DNA from: Sphingobacterium paludis
GTDB taxonomy: Bacteria > Bacteroidota > Bacteroidia > Sphingobacteriales > Sphingobacteriaceae
Assembly: GCF_004364125.1 (NCBI RefSeq)
Contig: NZ_SNZV01000002.1
Location: 124,001-188,000 of the forward strand
DNA: 64,000 bases
Direction of reading: 5' to 3'
A program made the position numbers and the translations under genes. The notes under the pieces are model-generated. The model had not been told where the DNA came from. It saw only the letters and a list, made by a program, of their open reading frames with translations, and made no database searches. The number at the start of each line of letters is the position of its first letter. Within the stretch, counting starts at the first letter, position 1. Positions 55,207-64,000 of this stretch are shown piece by piece.

Positions 55207-56238
55207 ATGATAAAAACAGGCCTTACCCTTATTTGCATCTTCTTGATGGGCTTTTTGCTAAGCAGCTACGGACAGCAGGCTTCACCAAAACGTTACGTAT
55301 TAGCAATACATGGAGGTGCTGGAACTATTTTGAAAAAGAACATGAGCGATTCGTTGGAACGTGCTTATGTGGCCGAATTAACGAAGTCATTGCGCGAGGG
55401 GTATCGCGTTTTACAGGCGGGGGGTACAAGCGTTGATGCGGTTACTGCTGCTATACAAATAATGGAAGATTCGCCACTTTTCAACGCAGGTAAAGGCGCT
55501 GTATTTAACCATAAAGGCGAGAATGAGATGGACGCTTCGATTATGGATGGCAAAACTTTGAAGGCTGGTGCCGTAGCGGGAGTGCATACCATCAGAAATC
55601 CGATAACAGCCGCGAAAGCGGTGATGGAACAATCGGAGCACGTGATGATGGTGGGGGCAGGCGCGGAAGAGTTTGCTGATTCCAAAGGAATTGTACTTGT
55701 TGATCCCTCTTATTTTTGGACCAAGCCGCGATGGGATGCTTTGCAACGGATCTTACAGCGTGATAAAGAAGCGACGGCTTTGGATCATGACGATAAGCAA
55801 AGCAATCGTAAGAAGTATGTGGATGAAAAGTTTGGTACGGTGGGCTGTGTCGCATTAGACCAGCAAGGTGGCTTAGCCGCCGGCACTTCGACAGGCGGGA
55901 TGACCAATAAAAAGTATGGAAGAGTAGGCGATGCACCCATAATTGGTGCCGGAAATTATGCAAACGACCAAGTCGCTATATCTTGCACCGGTTGGGGCGA
56001 GTATTATATTCGTACGGTAGCGGCCTATGATGTTGCCGCTATGGTTGCTTACACCCATGTACCTCTTGCCAAGGCGACGCAAGCTGTTATCGATAAAATT
56101 GCCGAACTGGGTGGTGATGGCGGAATGATAGCATTAGATAAAAACGGGGAGGTAGCTATGCCTTTTAACACGGCAGGAATGTATCGCGGAGCTATAACAG
56201 CTGATGGTGCTGTAGAGGTCGCAATTTATAAAGACTAA
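55207..56238 (+). CDS. Isoaspartyl peptidase / L-asparaginase (plant-type Ntn hydrolase), exported
   Basis: 343 residues from ATG 55207; an in-frame TTG at 55174 would break the signal peptide (MIKTGLTLICIFLMGFLLSSYGQ). AIHGGAGTI, NAGKGAVFNHKGENEMDASIMDG and GTVGCVALDQQGGLAAGTSTGG are diagnostic; the Thr of GTVG is the nucleophile set free by self-cleavage. These enzymes split isoaspartyl dipeptides and asparagine. Export points to use of extracellular peptides. Separated from the PUL by a terminator. Confidence 0.94.
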   Translation: MIKTGLTLICIFLMGFLLSSYGQQASPKRYVLAIHGGAGTILKKNMSDSLERAYVAELTKSLREGYRVLQAGGTSVDAVTAAIQIMEDSPLFNAGKGAVFNHKGENEMDASIMDGKTLKAGAVAGVHTIRNPITAAKAVMEQSEHVMMVGAGAEEFADSKGIVLVDPSYFWTKPRWDALQRILQRDKEATALDHDDKQSNRKKYVDEKFGTVGCVALDQQGGLAAGTSTGGMTNKKYGRVGDAPIIGAGNYANDQVAISCTGWGEYYIRTVAAYDVAAMVAYTHVPLAKATQAVIDKIAELGGDGGMIALDKNGEVAMPFNTAGMYRGAITADGAVEVAIYKD

Positions 56239-56244
56239 CAAACG

Positions 56245-56985
56245 TTACTCTGGAATTCGGTAAAAATTTAAATACCTCACGATGTTGTTTGCGCGTCGGT
56301 TGACATAGGCTGACGGCCTTCTAGCATCCCATTTTTGTGGACTTGGAAGAATGGCGATAATCAACGCCGCTTCCTTCTTGCTTAGGCTTTTCGCCGATTT
56401 GTGAAAGTAATATTGTGCCGCCGCTTCCGAACCATAAACGCCCTGACCCATCTCAATGACATTGAGGTATACTTCGAGTATGCGCTTTTTGCTCCAAAAG
56501 ACTTCAATTAATACGGTGAAATAGGTTTCCAGTCCCTTGCGGAGCCATGAACGATCGGGCCATAGAAACACATTTTTCGCTACTTGTTGGCTAATTGTGC
56601 TGCCACCCCGTAGCTTCTTACCGGCTTGATTTTTTTCAAATGCCTGGCGAATGGCTTCGGTGTCAAATCCGCTATGCGTTAGAAAATGCGCATCTTCACC
56701 CGCTATCGCAGCCCTCTTTAGATTATTCGATAGTTCGTCATAGCTCAGCCAGTCTTTTTCAATTTTCCATTCTTTACCTGCTGCTTTGCGTTCAAACGCC
56801 CGCTGCAGTTGTAGAAAAGTGACTGGCGGATTCATGATCGTTAATAGCAATACCCAAAAAACGGTGAACGCAAAAAACAGCAGGGTGACGCGAAGAATCC
56901 AGATGCCCAGCACCTGCTTCCAAGATGTTTTGTAGCCTTTTTTTCTAGTATTTTTCTTTTTTGCTGTAGAGCGTTTGATTGCCAT
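56245..56985 (-). CDS. mtgA: Monofunctional biosynthetic peptidoglycan transglycosylase (GT51)
   Basis: 246 residues from ATG 56985; a GTG two codons earlier is possible. A basic N-terminus and one membrane helix (ILRVTLLFFAFTVFWVLLLTI) are followed by the GT51 domain: AGEDAHFLTHSGFDTEAI with the catalytic Glu, KLRGGSTISQQVAKNVFLW, KKRILEVYLNVIEMGQGVYGSEAAAQYYF. It polymerises lipid II into glycan strands. It has no transpeptidase domain. The gene ends 6 bp from the convergent asparaginase gene. Confidence 0.95.
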   Translation of the reverse strand: MAIKRSTAKKKNTRKKGYKTSWKQVLGIWILRVTLLFFAFTVFWVLLLTIMNPPVTFLQLQRAFERKAAGKEWKIEKDWLSYDELSNNLKRAAIAGEDAHFLTHSGFDTEAIRQAFEKNQAGKKLRGGSTISQQVAKNVFLWPDRSWLRKGLETYFTVLIEVFWSKKRILEVYLNVIEMGQGVYGSEAAAQYYFHKSAKSLSKKEAALIIAILPSPQKWDARRPSAYVNRRANNIVRYLNFYRIPE

Positions 56986-57204
56986 GACCACGAATTGTGC
57001 TGCAAAGCTAGGCGATTTTTTGCTATTCTCCTAGTAGAGCGTTCACGAGATCGTTGTTTGTTGAGCGAAGTTGTTTTTATCGGATCCCTTTCGGGCTAAA
57101 AATGTAGATCTAGCATTCGCTTATCAGCGCGCGGCGCTCCACAAAGGTCTTGTCAAATCCGGCCATTTACCTTATTTTTACGGCTCACTAAAACGCAGAA
57201 ATCC

Positions 57205-59811
57205 GTGGCAAAAGAGAAAAAGCAAACCCCTTTAATGCAACAATATAATACCATCAAAGCCAAATATCCTGGTACTTTGCTGTTGTTTAGAGTGGGCGAT
57301 TTTTATGAGACCTTTGGAGAAGATGCGATTAAGGCTGCTGGTATTTTGGGTATCGTACTTACAAAAAGGGGGAACGGCTCAGAGTCTGAAACGGCGCTAG
57401 CAGGTTTTCCTCATCACTCTTTGGAAACCTATTTGCCGAAACTAGTCCGCGCTGGGCAAAGGGTTGCTATTTGCGATCAATTGGAAGACCCGAAGCAAAC
57501 CAAAACCATCGTGAAGCGTGGCGTAACCGAGCTTGTCACGCCGGGCGTGTCCTACAATGACAATATCGTTCAGCAAAAGTCCAACAATTATTTGGCCTCG
57601 CTTTTTGAAGAGAAGGGTCAGTATGGCATTTCTTTTTTGGATATCTCTACGGGTGAGTTTTTAGTGGCACAGGGCAATGCGAGTTATATCGATAAACTGT
57701 TGCAGGGATTTAAACCTACTGAAATTATTTTACCAAAAAAGCAGTATAAGACATTCTTGGAACAATTTGGTAGCCAATACTACACGTATACCTTGGATGA
57801 ATGGCCGTATACTGGGGACTATGCTTCGGAGACGTTGCTGAAGCATTTCGAGGTTAACTCCATGAAAGGTTTTGGCATCGAACGAATGCCTTTAGGTACC
57901 ATGGCTGCTGGTGTAGCTTTGCACTATCTCAACGAAACAGAACATCGCAACCTACAACACGTTTCGCATATTGCCCGAATCGAGGAGGATCACTTCATGT
58001 GGTTGGATCGTTTTACGATCCGTAATTTGGAGTTGATCGGTTCGGCAAACGAAAATGCAACCACCCTTTCTGATGTTTTGGATCAAACAGCATCTCCAAT
58101 GGGTGCCCGCCTACTGAAAAGATGGATGGTGATGCCGCTAAAAGATTTGAAATCAATCAACGAGCGGTTGGATGTCGTTTCGTATTTTTCGCAAAACCGA
58201 GATTTGCGCGATGAGCTTATCAAAGAGATCAAACAGGTGGGCGATTTGGAACGTCTTATCTCGAAGATAGGTTTACAGAAGGCTAACCCGCGTGAAATTA
58301 CCCAGCTGAAGCGCTCGTTGTACGCCGTGGAGAAGCTGAAAACTTTGACTAATATCGAGTCTTCCGAAAGTTTGCGTGTTATTGCTGAGCAATTGAACGT
58401 TTGCCAGATTATCCGTGACAAAATGGAGCGGATGTTACAGGCAGAGCCGCCCGTATCTATTGTCAAAGGAAATGTGATTGCAGACGGTGTCGATGCGGAT
58501 TTAGATAAATTGCGTAAAGTGGCCTTTGGTGGGAAGGACTATCTATTGGAAATCCAACGACGGGAATCGGAAGCTACCGGTATTCCTTCGTTAAAGATTG
58601 CATTCAATAACGTTTTTGGTTACTACCTGGAAGTAACCAATACGCATAAAGACAAGGTGCCTACGGAATGGATTCGTAAACAAACGTTGGTCAACGCGGA
58701 GCGATACATCACGGAAGAGCTAAAGGAATATGAAGAGCAGATCCTTGGTGCTGAGGAAAAAATACAAGCGATAGAAAATCGCATCTATGCGGAGCTTCTA
58801 TTGGATATTACCAACTATATCAAACCTATCCAGCTCAACGCACAATTAATAGCGAAGCTTGATGTGCTTTTAAACTTCGCATGGATTGCCGAGAAGAATT
58901 TTTATGTAAAGCCGGTTGTAACTGCGAACAGGCTATTGGATATAAAAGGTGGCCGGCACCCGGTTATCGAGAAAAATTTACCAATTGGCGAAGATTACAT
59001 CACCAATGACACGTATCTAGATCCCGAAACCCAGCAGATCATCATCATTACCGGACCCAATATGGCCGGTAAATCAGCTTTATTGCGGCAAACGGGTTTG
59101 ATTGTGCTGATGGCTCAAATCGGTTGTTTCGTTCCGGCGAAAGAGGCGACAATTGGTCTGGTCGATAAAATCTTTACACGCGTAGGTGCATCCGACAACT
59201 TATCGTCTGGAGAGTCCACGTTTATGGTGGAGATGAATGAGACAGCTAGCATCATGAACAACCTTTCGGATCGGTCGCTCATCCTTTTGGACGAAATCGG
59301 TCGCGGTACCAGTACGTACGACGGAATCTCTATTGCTTGGGCAATTGCTGAATTTCTACATAACCATCCTACGGCTCGAGCAAAAACGCTTTTTGCTACC
59401 CATTACCATGAATTGAATGAGTTGACGAACTCCATGTCTCGTATCAAGAACTTTAATGTGACGGTAAAAGAGCTCAATAATAAAGTGATCTTCTTGCGGA
59501 AGCTAGTGCCTGGAGGTTCAGAGCACAGCTTCGGTATTCATGTGGCGAAGTTAGCCGGTATGCCTAATAAATTGATCGGCCGCGCAGGGGAGATACTAAA
59601 ACGTTTGGAACAAGAGCGTACAGGAGGTGAGCAAATTAAAGATAGCATGCGTAAGATCCAAAAGCAGGCTTATCAACTTCAAATGTTTGCTATCGATGAT
59701 CCTGTCTTAGAAAAAATACGTGATATGCTGAATAACTTGGATGTCAATACGTTGACCCCGGTTGAGGCCTTGATGAAACTGGATGAAATCCAGCGCTTAT
59801 TAAAGAATTAG
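57205..59811 (+). CDS. mutS: DNA mismatch repair protein MutS
   Basis: 868 residues from GTG 57205; the sequence [41 protein letters not shown] aligns with the usual start, with the mismatch-binding Phe-x-Glu in FYETF. The ATPase domain has Walker [16 protein letters not shown] near residue 615, then [18 protein letters not shown] and [17 protein letters not shown]-terminal helices close the dimer. No ATG is nearby. It stands alone, 33 bp from the convergent unknown barrel gene. Confidence 0.97.
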   Translation: MAKEKKQTPLMQQYNTIKAKYPGTLLLFRVGDFYETFGEDAIKAAGILGIVLTKRGNGSESETALAGFPHHSLETYLPKLVRAGQRVAICDQLEDPKQTKTIVKRGVTELVTPGVSYNDNIVQQKSNNYLASLFEEKGQYGISFLDISTGEFLVAQGNASYIDKLLQGFKPTEIILPKKQYKTFLEQFGSQYYTYTLDEWPYTGDYASETLLKHFEVNSMKGFGIERMPLGTMAAGVALHYLNETEHRNLQHVSHIARIEEDHFMWLDRFTIRNLELIGSANENATTLSDVLDQTASPMGARLLKRWMVMPLKDLKSINERLDVVSYFSQNRDLRDELIKEIKQVGDLERLISKIGLQKANPREITQLKRSLYAVEKLKTLTNIESSESLRVIAEQLNVCQIIRDKMERMLQAEPPVSIVKGNVIADGVDADLDKLRKVAFGGKDYLLEIQRRESEATGIPSLKIAFNNVFGYYLEVTNTHKDKVPTEWIRKQTLVNAERYITEELKEYEEQILGAEEKIQAIENRIYAELLLDITNYIKPIQLNAQLIAKLDVLLNFAWIAEKNFYVKPVVTANRLLDIKGGRHPVIEKNLPIGEDYITNDTYLDPETQQIIIITGPNMAGKSALLRQTGLIVLMAQIGCFVPAKEATIGLVDKIFTRVGASDNLSSGESTFMVEMNETASIMNNLSDRSLILLDEIGRGTSTYDGISIAWAIAEFLHNHPTARAKTLFATHYHELNELTNSMSRIKNFNVTVKELNNKVIFLRKLVPGGSEHSFGIHVAKLAGMPNKLIGRAGEILKRLEQERTGGEQIKDSMRKIQKQAYQLQMFAIDDPVLEKIRDMLNNLDVNTLTPVEALMKLDEIQRLLKN

Positions 59812-59843
59812 GCACTTATATTATGGGTCAGGTTGCTTCTTTT

Positions 59844-61031
59844 TTAAAAACGGAAAAAAAGCTGCAAACTGGCGTAGTTGGGTTGTATTGTTGTAAGTAA
59901 GCTGCTGTCCCAATTGTAGGGGATGTAATGATATGCAGCTTCCAGGCCTATGTATTTCTTTCCGGCAATATGCCGCATTATATTTAATCCTAAGGTAGTA
60001 CGCATCGTATTCACGTTGTGATACTGCACGCTACTACCCCCTTCTTCATATTCATCATCATAATAGCCATCGTCGTAGTAATTAACTTCGCTTAGCCCAG
60101 TTGTTGTCACGTCAAGATATAGACCTGCTTTTGGAGCAATGATGAATTTATCGTTATCGAAGGCTTTTATCCCAATATTTCCACCGAGGCTGAAGCTCGC
60201 GCCAGAGTTAACATGTTCCACCTCGTTATAGAGGTTGTAATCAAAAGAACGGTCATTGCTATTTATCCGTATTTTAATTCCACCCTCAAATAGAAACAGG
60301 GATGAAAGTCCCGAAGCATACATGACGCTAACCGTTGGGTTTGTTTTGAAAAGAGGGTCAGATCCGGTAATTGGAAATTCAGCTCCCGCAGCGATGACGA
60401 CACCCGCTCTTTTATTATCGTAGTTGGCACGCGAAACATTTTCTGAAACTACGGGTAGCGTTTCTTGGACAACTGGTTGGGTGGCTTCTCCTGCGTAAGA
60501 TTGGTAGAACTTATCTAATTGGTCGGCAAAGAGGTACGTAATTTGCTCTTCCTGCGCATTAAGTGTATAAGAGGAGGAAACCAACAATGCATTTGCCTTC
60601 AGCTTGGTCAGCGAGTCTATGGGGTGGTTGAGTGGAATGTAACTAAAGTCTGGCTTATTGTCTTGATAGATTCGCCGATATTCTTTTTCGACTGAATAAT
60701 CCCAACGCATAGTAAGGACTTCGTGATAATTTTTTGAAAGGTAGTCTGCGATCAATTCGGCAGTTGCCTTTTTTTCTACTAAGGCTTGGATGATACGCAT
60801 GCGTTGTGTGAACTCACTTTCTCCGCAAGCACTTTGCATCGTTCCTAGTATGCTCTCGAGGGGTTGATAGTCATTCTTTTTTAAAGCAGGAACAAGTTTT
60901 TCTAGCGCAATGGCGGTAATCTGTTCACAGTCTTGCAAAGCGTCGTCGGTATTGGCTCGTGCATAGATGGGGTAGGCGAAGAGCTGTAGAAAAAGCAGAA
61001 GTGTGAAAAGTTTAGCCATGACATTAATCAT
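59844..61031 (-). CDS. Exported protein with predicted C-terminal beta-barrel, unknown function
   Basis: 395 residues from ATG 61031 (61019 is also possible). Signal peptide ends near YARA. Residues ~30-190 are helical with two cysteines (QDCEQ and SACGES), without a named domain. From ~205 on, alternating amphipathic strands (GVVIAAGAEFPI, VSVMYASGLSSLFLFEGGIKIRI, SFSLGGNIGIKAF) end with ASLQLFFRF, an outer-membrane C-terminal signature. An acidic Tyr/Asp loop (YYDDGYYDDEYEEGG) may face outward. I do not recognise the family. Confidence 0.75.
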   Translation of the reverse strand: MINVMAKLFTLLLFLQLFAYPIYARANTDDALQDCEQITAIALEKLVPALKKNDYQPLESILGTMQSACGESEFTQRMRIIQALVEKKATAELIADYLSKNYHEVLTMRWDYSVEKEYRRIYQDNKPDFSYIPLNHPIDSLTKLKANALLVSSSYTLNAQEEQITYLFADQLDKFYQSYAGEATQPVVQETLPVVSENVSRANYDNKRAGVVIAAGAEFPITGSDPLFKTNPTVSVMYASGLSSLFLFEGGIKIRINSNDRSFDYNLYNEVEHVNSGASFSLGGNIGIKAFDNDKFIIAPKAGLYLDVTTTGLSEVNYYDDGYYDDEYEEGGSSVQYHNVNTMRTTLGLNIMRHIAGKKYIGLEAAYHYIPYNWDSSLLTTIQPNYASLQLFFRF

Positions 61032-61099
61032 GTACCAATGATAATAAAATTAATTCGCTTATAAAAGGGAAGAGAGCTAGTCCCGCCAAAATATAAGTT

Positions 61100-61107
61100 T
61101 ACCTTTG
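61100..61107 (+). promoter_or_regulatory. -7 promoter box abutting the trmN6 start
   Basis: TACCTTTG matches TAnnTTTG and ends 4 bp before the A of ATG 61111, which would put the start codon at or near +1. Confidence 0.55.
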
Positions 61108-61110
61108 CGT

Positions 61111-61818
61111 ATGGCTTCCATTTTTAAGTTTAAGCAGTTCGACGTCGATCAGGGAGACTGCGCGATGAAGATTAATACCGATGGGGTGATTTTGGGCGCT
61201 TCGGCATTCCAAGCTAACGCTAGGCGTATCCTCGACGTGGGAACGGGTACGGGTGTCGTTGCACTCATGCTTGCACAACGCCATCCTGAAGCATTTATCG
61301 ATGCCGTTGAAATTGACGAAGCCGCTAGTCGTCAGGCCGATTACAACTTCCGCAGATCTTGTTTTGCCAGTCGCTTGCGTTCGATTACCGGTGCTTTCCA
61401 AGATGTCGAAACGCAGCATGGCTATGATTTGATTGTATCAAATCCCCCATTCTATACGAACTCCTTACACAATCCTGACCCGCGCAAGAAATTGGCAAAA
61501 CATACCGATGAAGCTTTTTTTGAAAGTTTGCTAGACTTCGTAGGAAAGCACCTTTCTCCTGATGGTAAATTCCAATGCATCCTTCCGGTTGCCTTAGCTG
61601 ATAAGATGATTGGCAATATGTTGGCAAAACGAGCATTGCACTTTCGGCATCGTTTAAGCATTTCTTCCTATCCAGGTGAAGATCCGATTCGTAGCCTAAT
61701 CACTATCCAAAAGGATGCAGGGGATGCGGTGCAAGAGGACTTGCTGATATATCAAAACCGCGGAGAGCATACTATGGCATATAGGACTTTGTTAAAACCC
61801 TACTTTTTAGCTTACTGA
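61111..61818 (+). CDS. trmN6: tRNA1(Val) A37 N6-methyltransferase type protein
   Basis: 235 residues from ATG 61111. FKFKQFDVDQGDCAMKINTDGVILGA is the TrmN6/YfiC N-terminal block, followed by the SAM site ILDVGTGTGVVALMLAQ, the acidic AVEIDEAA strand and the N6-adenine motif IVSNPPFYTNS. It methylates A37 of a valine tRNA in E. coli. Its stop overlaps the yfcE-type start by one base (TGATG). Confidence 0.92.
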   Translation: MASIFKFKQFDVDQGDCAMKINTDGVILGASAFQANARRILDVGTGTGVVALMLAQRHPEAFIDAVEIDEAASRQADYNFRRSCFASRLRSITGAFQDVETQHGYDLIVSNPPFYTNSLHNPDPRKKLAKHTDEAFFESLLDFVGKHLSPDGKFQCILPVALADKMIGNMLAKRALHFRHRLSISSYPGEDPIRSLITIQKDAGDAVQEDLLIYQNRGEHTMAYRTLLKPYFLAY

Positions 61819-62315
61819 TGATGAAAAAAATTGGATTATTATCTGACACGCACGGCTACCTGGATGACGCTGTTTTTCGATACTTTGAGCCCTGTGATGA
61901 GATCTGGCATGCAGGAGATTTTGGTTCGATAGGCATTGTTGATCATTTAGCGGCCTTTAAGCCTTTTAGAGGGGTTTGGGGAAATATTGATGGTCAAGAT
62001 ATTCGACAGGCATGCTTGGAACATGAACGTTTTATGTGCGAAAATGTGGATGTATGGATGACGCATATCGGCGGGTACCCTGGAAGATATGCGGTGCAAG
62101 TGCGACCCGAAATTACATTGAATCCGCCCAAACTATTTATTTGCGGGCATTCCCATATCCTAAAAGTGCAGTATGATCCTAAATTGAATTTATTGCATCT
62201 GAATCCTGGCGCCGCGGGAAAGCAAGGCTGGCATAAAGTGCGAACATTAATGCGTTTTCACATAACGGAAGATCGTATCGAAAACCTCGAAGTGATTGAG
62301 TTGGGTAATCGCTAG
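61818..62315 (+). CDS. YfcE/MJ0936-family metallophosphoesterase
   Basis: 165 residues. Metal-binding motifs of the calcineurin-like fold: LLSDTHG, IWHAGDFG, WGNIDGQ, MTHIGGYPGRY and CGHSHILK. The usual GNCD reads GNID. Such small phosphodiesterases act on model and cyclic or capped nucleotide substrates; the true substrate is unknown. It is coupled to trmN6. Confidence 0.92.
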   Translation: MMKKIGLLSDTHGYLDDAVFRYFEPCDEIWHAGDFGSIGIVDHLAAFKPFRGVWGNIDGQDIRQACLEHERFMCENVDVWMTHIGGYPGRYAVQVRPEITLNPPKLFICGHSHILKVQYDPKLNLLHLNPGAAGKQGWHKVRTLMRFHITEDRIENLEVIELGNR

Positions 62316-62316
62316 C

Positions 62317-62652
62317 TTATAGGCTATCGCGCACTTCTATCAAAAATTTCTTCAGGCGCTCCAACGAATCGACTACCCGTTGGTTTTCCTTCACTTCATT
62401 TTTATTGGCGCGTAAATAGTCCCTGGCACCTTGCAGGGTATATCCTTTGTCTTTCACTAGATTAAAGATAATCTTCAAGTTGGAAATGTCTTCTTGGGTG
62501 AAAAGACGGTTGCCTTTCTTGTTTTTTTTGGGTTGTAGAATATCAAATTCACGTTCGTAAAATCTGATCTGAGAAGCGTTTACACCAAACATCGTGGTCA
62601 CTTCTCCCATCGTATAATATAACTTATTTATTTCACGTTCTTTGTATGGCAT
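62317..62652 (-). CDS. MerR-family transcriptional regulator
   Basis: 111 residues. Helix-turn-helix and wing: LYYTMGEVTTMFGVNASQIRFYEREFDILQPKKNKKGNRLFTQEDISNLKII with a short C-terminal coiled coil and no effector domain or cysteines. This minimal type occurs widely in Bacteroidota with unknown targets. The gene converges on the phosphoesterase with a 1-bp gap. Confidence 0.9.
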   Translation of the reverse strand: MPYKEREINKLYYTMGEVTTMFGVNASQIRFYEREFDILQPKKNKKGNRLFTQEDISNLKIIFNLVKDKGYTLQGARDYLRANKNEVKENQRVVDSLERLKKFLIEVRDSL

Positions 62653-62736
62653 AGTTTACGTTCTACTTTAACAAATATACGAGCTCTGTTTGATATTCAA
62701 AATTTTTCAGTGCCGTAATCTTTTCGGGAAACTTCT

Positions 62737-62744
62737 TAATTTTG
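62737..62744 (+). promoter_or_regulatory. -7 promoter box before the HExxH membrane protein gene
   Basis: TAATTTTG matches TAnnTTTG and ends 5 bp before GTG 62749, or 44 bp before the in-frame ATG 62788. Confidence 0.45.
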
Positions 62745-62748
62745 AAAG

Positions 62749-63102
62749 GTGAAAGGCTTTGTAATTGTCAGTAAGTTTTGGACCAATATGTTTTCAGCAG
62801 GGCGCGCCGTTGCGGTCACCGTTTTTCCATTTATTTTTGTTAGGTCGCAAAGCCTTATCTCGGACTATGTCTTGCTTCAGCACGAGCGCATCCATATTAG
62901 ACAGGCTTTAGAGCTAGCTGTATTACCTTTCTATGTATGGTATCTGTTGGAGTTTATTGTTCGCTATTGTCGATGTGGCAACTTTCAAAAAGCTTACCGA
63001 TCTATTTCTTTTGAGCAGGAAGCTTATGCCCACGAAACGGAACCGCATTATTTGGAGCGCCGTCAATGCTGGGCGTTTTTAAACTATTTTAAAACCTCCT
63101 GA
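62749..63102 (+). CDS. Small membrane protein with HExxH motif
   Basis: 117 residues from GTG 62749, or 104 from ATG 62788; the longer form is kept because related proteins as I recall have a similar lead. Residues 45-49 read HERIH, a zinc-peptidase HExxH motif, followed by a hydrophobic helix (LAVLPFYVWYLLEFIVRY) and FEQEAYAHE, in which E91 could be a third ligand. It is very small for a peptidase. Function unknown; it is transcribed alone. Confidence 0.65.
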   Translation: MKGFVIVSKFWTNMFSAGRAVAVTVFPFIFVRSQSLISDYVLLQHERIHIRQALELAVLPFYVWYLLEFIVRYCRCGNFQKAYRSISFEQEAYAHETEPHYLERRQCWAFLNYFKTS

Positions 63103-63105
63103 AAG

Positions 63106-63139
63106 CGAAGAAGCCCCTGCATAGAGGAGCTTCTTCGTT
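63106..63139. terminator. Bidirectional terminator between the HExxH gene and accD
   Basis: CGAAGAAGC (63106-63114) and GCTTCTTCG (63129-63137) form a perfect 9-bp stem between convergent genes. T residues are few on the plus strand side. Confidence 0.65.
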
Positions 63140-63153
63140 ATATTTGGAAAATC

Positions 63154-63999
63154 TTACGCGTAAACTAAGCGGAGATAGGCTGCTACTTTCGCTTTGAGAT
63201 TTCTTCTATCCACAATAAAGTCTAGGAAGCCATGTTCCAACACAAATTCAGAGGTCTGAAAGCCTTTTGGCAAATCTTTTTTTATCGTTTCTTTAATAAC
63301 GCGTGGCCCGGCAAAACCTATCAGTGCACCTGGTTCTGCGATATTAATGTCGCCTAGCATGGCGTAAGAAGCGGTCACTCCCCCTGTTGTAGGATCTGTC
63401 AATAGACATACATATGGGATTTTTGCTTTCGCCAATAGAGCCAATTTTGCTGATGTCTTTGCCATTTGCATCAAGGAAAAAGCGGCCTCCATCATACGCG
63501 CTCCACCAGATTTAGAGATCAACATGAATGGGATTTTGTGTTCCAAGCAGTAGTCAATGGACCGTGCGATTTTTTCGCCGACGACCGATCCCATGGAACC
63601 CCCAATAAAGTTAAAGTCCATACAGGCAATAACGACATCCTTTCCTTCCATCTTGCCTTGTCCGCAGCGGATAGCATCTTTCAGACCTGTTTTTGCTTGG
63701 CTATCAGCCAAACGGACAGGATACGGCTTTGTATCAGAAAATTGTAAAGGATCGCCGGAGGTTAGGTTTTCAAAAAGTTCAGTGAAATCGTTGTTGTCGA
63801 AAAGTATAGAAAAGTAAGCTGCCGAGCCAATGCGAATATGGTAGTCGCAATACTGGCATACATATTTATTCTCAATTTGCTCGCTGTTCAATAACGGCTT
63901 CTTACAATTCGGACATTTATTCCACATGCCGTCAGGAGCTTCCTTTTTATTTTCGGTTGCAGTACTGATTCCTGCCTTGTTTCTTTTAAACCAACTCAT
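63154..63999 (-). CDS. accD: Acetyl-CoA carboxylase carboxyltransferase subunit beta
   Basis: 281 residues, complete, starting one base inside the window edge. The N-terminal zinc ribbon has CPNC and CQYC, followed by the crotonase-like core: [32 protein letters not shown] and [35 protein letters not shown]. With AccA it moves the carboxyl group from biotin to acetyl-CoA to make malonyl-CoA for fatty acids. Confidence 0.97.
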   Translation of the reverse strand: MSWFKRNKAGISTATENKKEAPDGMWNKCPNCKKPLLNSEQIENKYVCQYCDYHIRIGSAAYFSILFDNNDFTELFENLTSGDPLQFSDTKPYPVRLADSQAKTGLKDAIRCGQGKMEGKDVVIACMDFNFIGGSMGSVVGEKIARSIDYCLEHKIPFMLISKSGGARMMEAAFSLMQMAKTSAKLALLAKAKIPYVCLLTDPTTGGVTASYAMLGDINIAEPGALIGFAGPRVIKETIKKDLPKGFQTSEFVLEHGFLDFIVDRRNLKAKVAAYLRLVYA

Positions 64000-64000
64000 A

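Overview
This window comes from a Bacteroidota chromosome, most likely Sphingobacteriaceae (a Sphingobacterium or Pedobacter relative). The grounds are SusC/SusD polysaccharide-utilisation pairs, a full alternative complex III (ActA-F) joined to a caa3-type oxidase, few Shine-Dalgarno sequences, and several boxes matching the Bacteroidota -7 promoter element TAnnTTTG. There is no insertion sequence, prophage, CRISPR array, tRNA or rRNA gene that I can see. Family names rest on motif recognition and were not checked by database search.

Layout. (1) 1-9540: glycan utilisation. The 3' end of a SusD-like gene and its terminator are followed by a ROK regulator that overlaps a SusC gene by 4 nt, then a SusD paralogous to the truncated one, then a GH29 alpha-L-fucosidase and a sialidase-fold (Asp-box) protein. 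(2) 9541-13551: rpsO, pnp and an unknown secreted protein. (3) 13798-18140: DUF493 protein, GH92 alpha-mannosidase with a divergent LacI regulator, and lipoprotein MsrB. (4) 18435-35550: seventeen co-directional genes forming a respiratory block: ActABCDEF, CoxB, CoxA, heme A synthase, heme O synthase, two Cox3-type proteins, Cox4, a Sco-like protein, a DUF420 protein and a conserved unknown. (5) 35819-45083: pckA, LD-carboxypeptidase, metG, brnQ-folP and the dapD-yciO-DUF4920 operon. (6) 45482-55093: an S4 RNA-binding protein, a TPR/DUF6377-type regulator and a second PUL (SusC, SusD, GH30, surface lipoprotein) whose order resembles the beta-1,6-glucan locus of Bacteroides thetaiotaomicron. 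(7) 55207-64000: secreted isoaspartyl peptidase, mtgA, mutS, an unknown beta-barrel protein, trmN6-yfcE, a MerR regulator, a small HExxH membrane protein and accD.

How the genes work together. Region 4 encodes quinol-to-oxygen electron transfer: quinol to ActC/ActF, ActB iron-sulfur clusters, ActA/ActE hemes, CuA on CoxB, then CoxA, with the heme A pathway and assembly factors in the same run. Regions 1, 3 and 6 supply sugars: SusCD pairs import glycans trimmed by fucosidase, sialidase-like, mannosidase and GH30 enzymes, each set near its own regulator type (ROK, LacI, DUF6377).

Most notable observations: an 80-90 bp palindromic repeat present in all three convergent intergenic gaps longer than 100 bp and nowhere else that I saw; a Sco-like protein in the oxidase operon with no cysteines and no metal-binding His; a ROK regulator apparently translationally coupled to SusC; a perfect 9-bp stem in the pnp leader; TAnnTTTG boxes so close to start codons that leaderless transcripts are likely; and T-rich degenerate repeat leaders shared by rpsO and dapD. 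I did not find a clear new multi-gene defence or mobile system.
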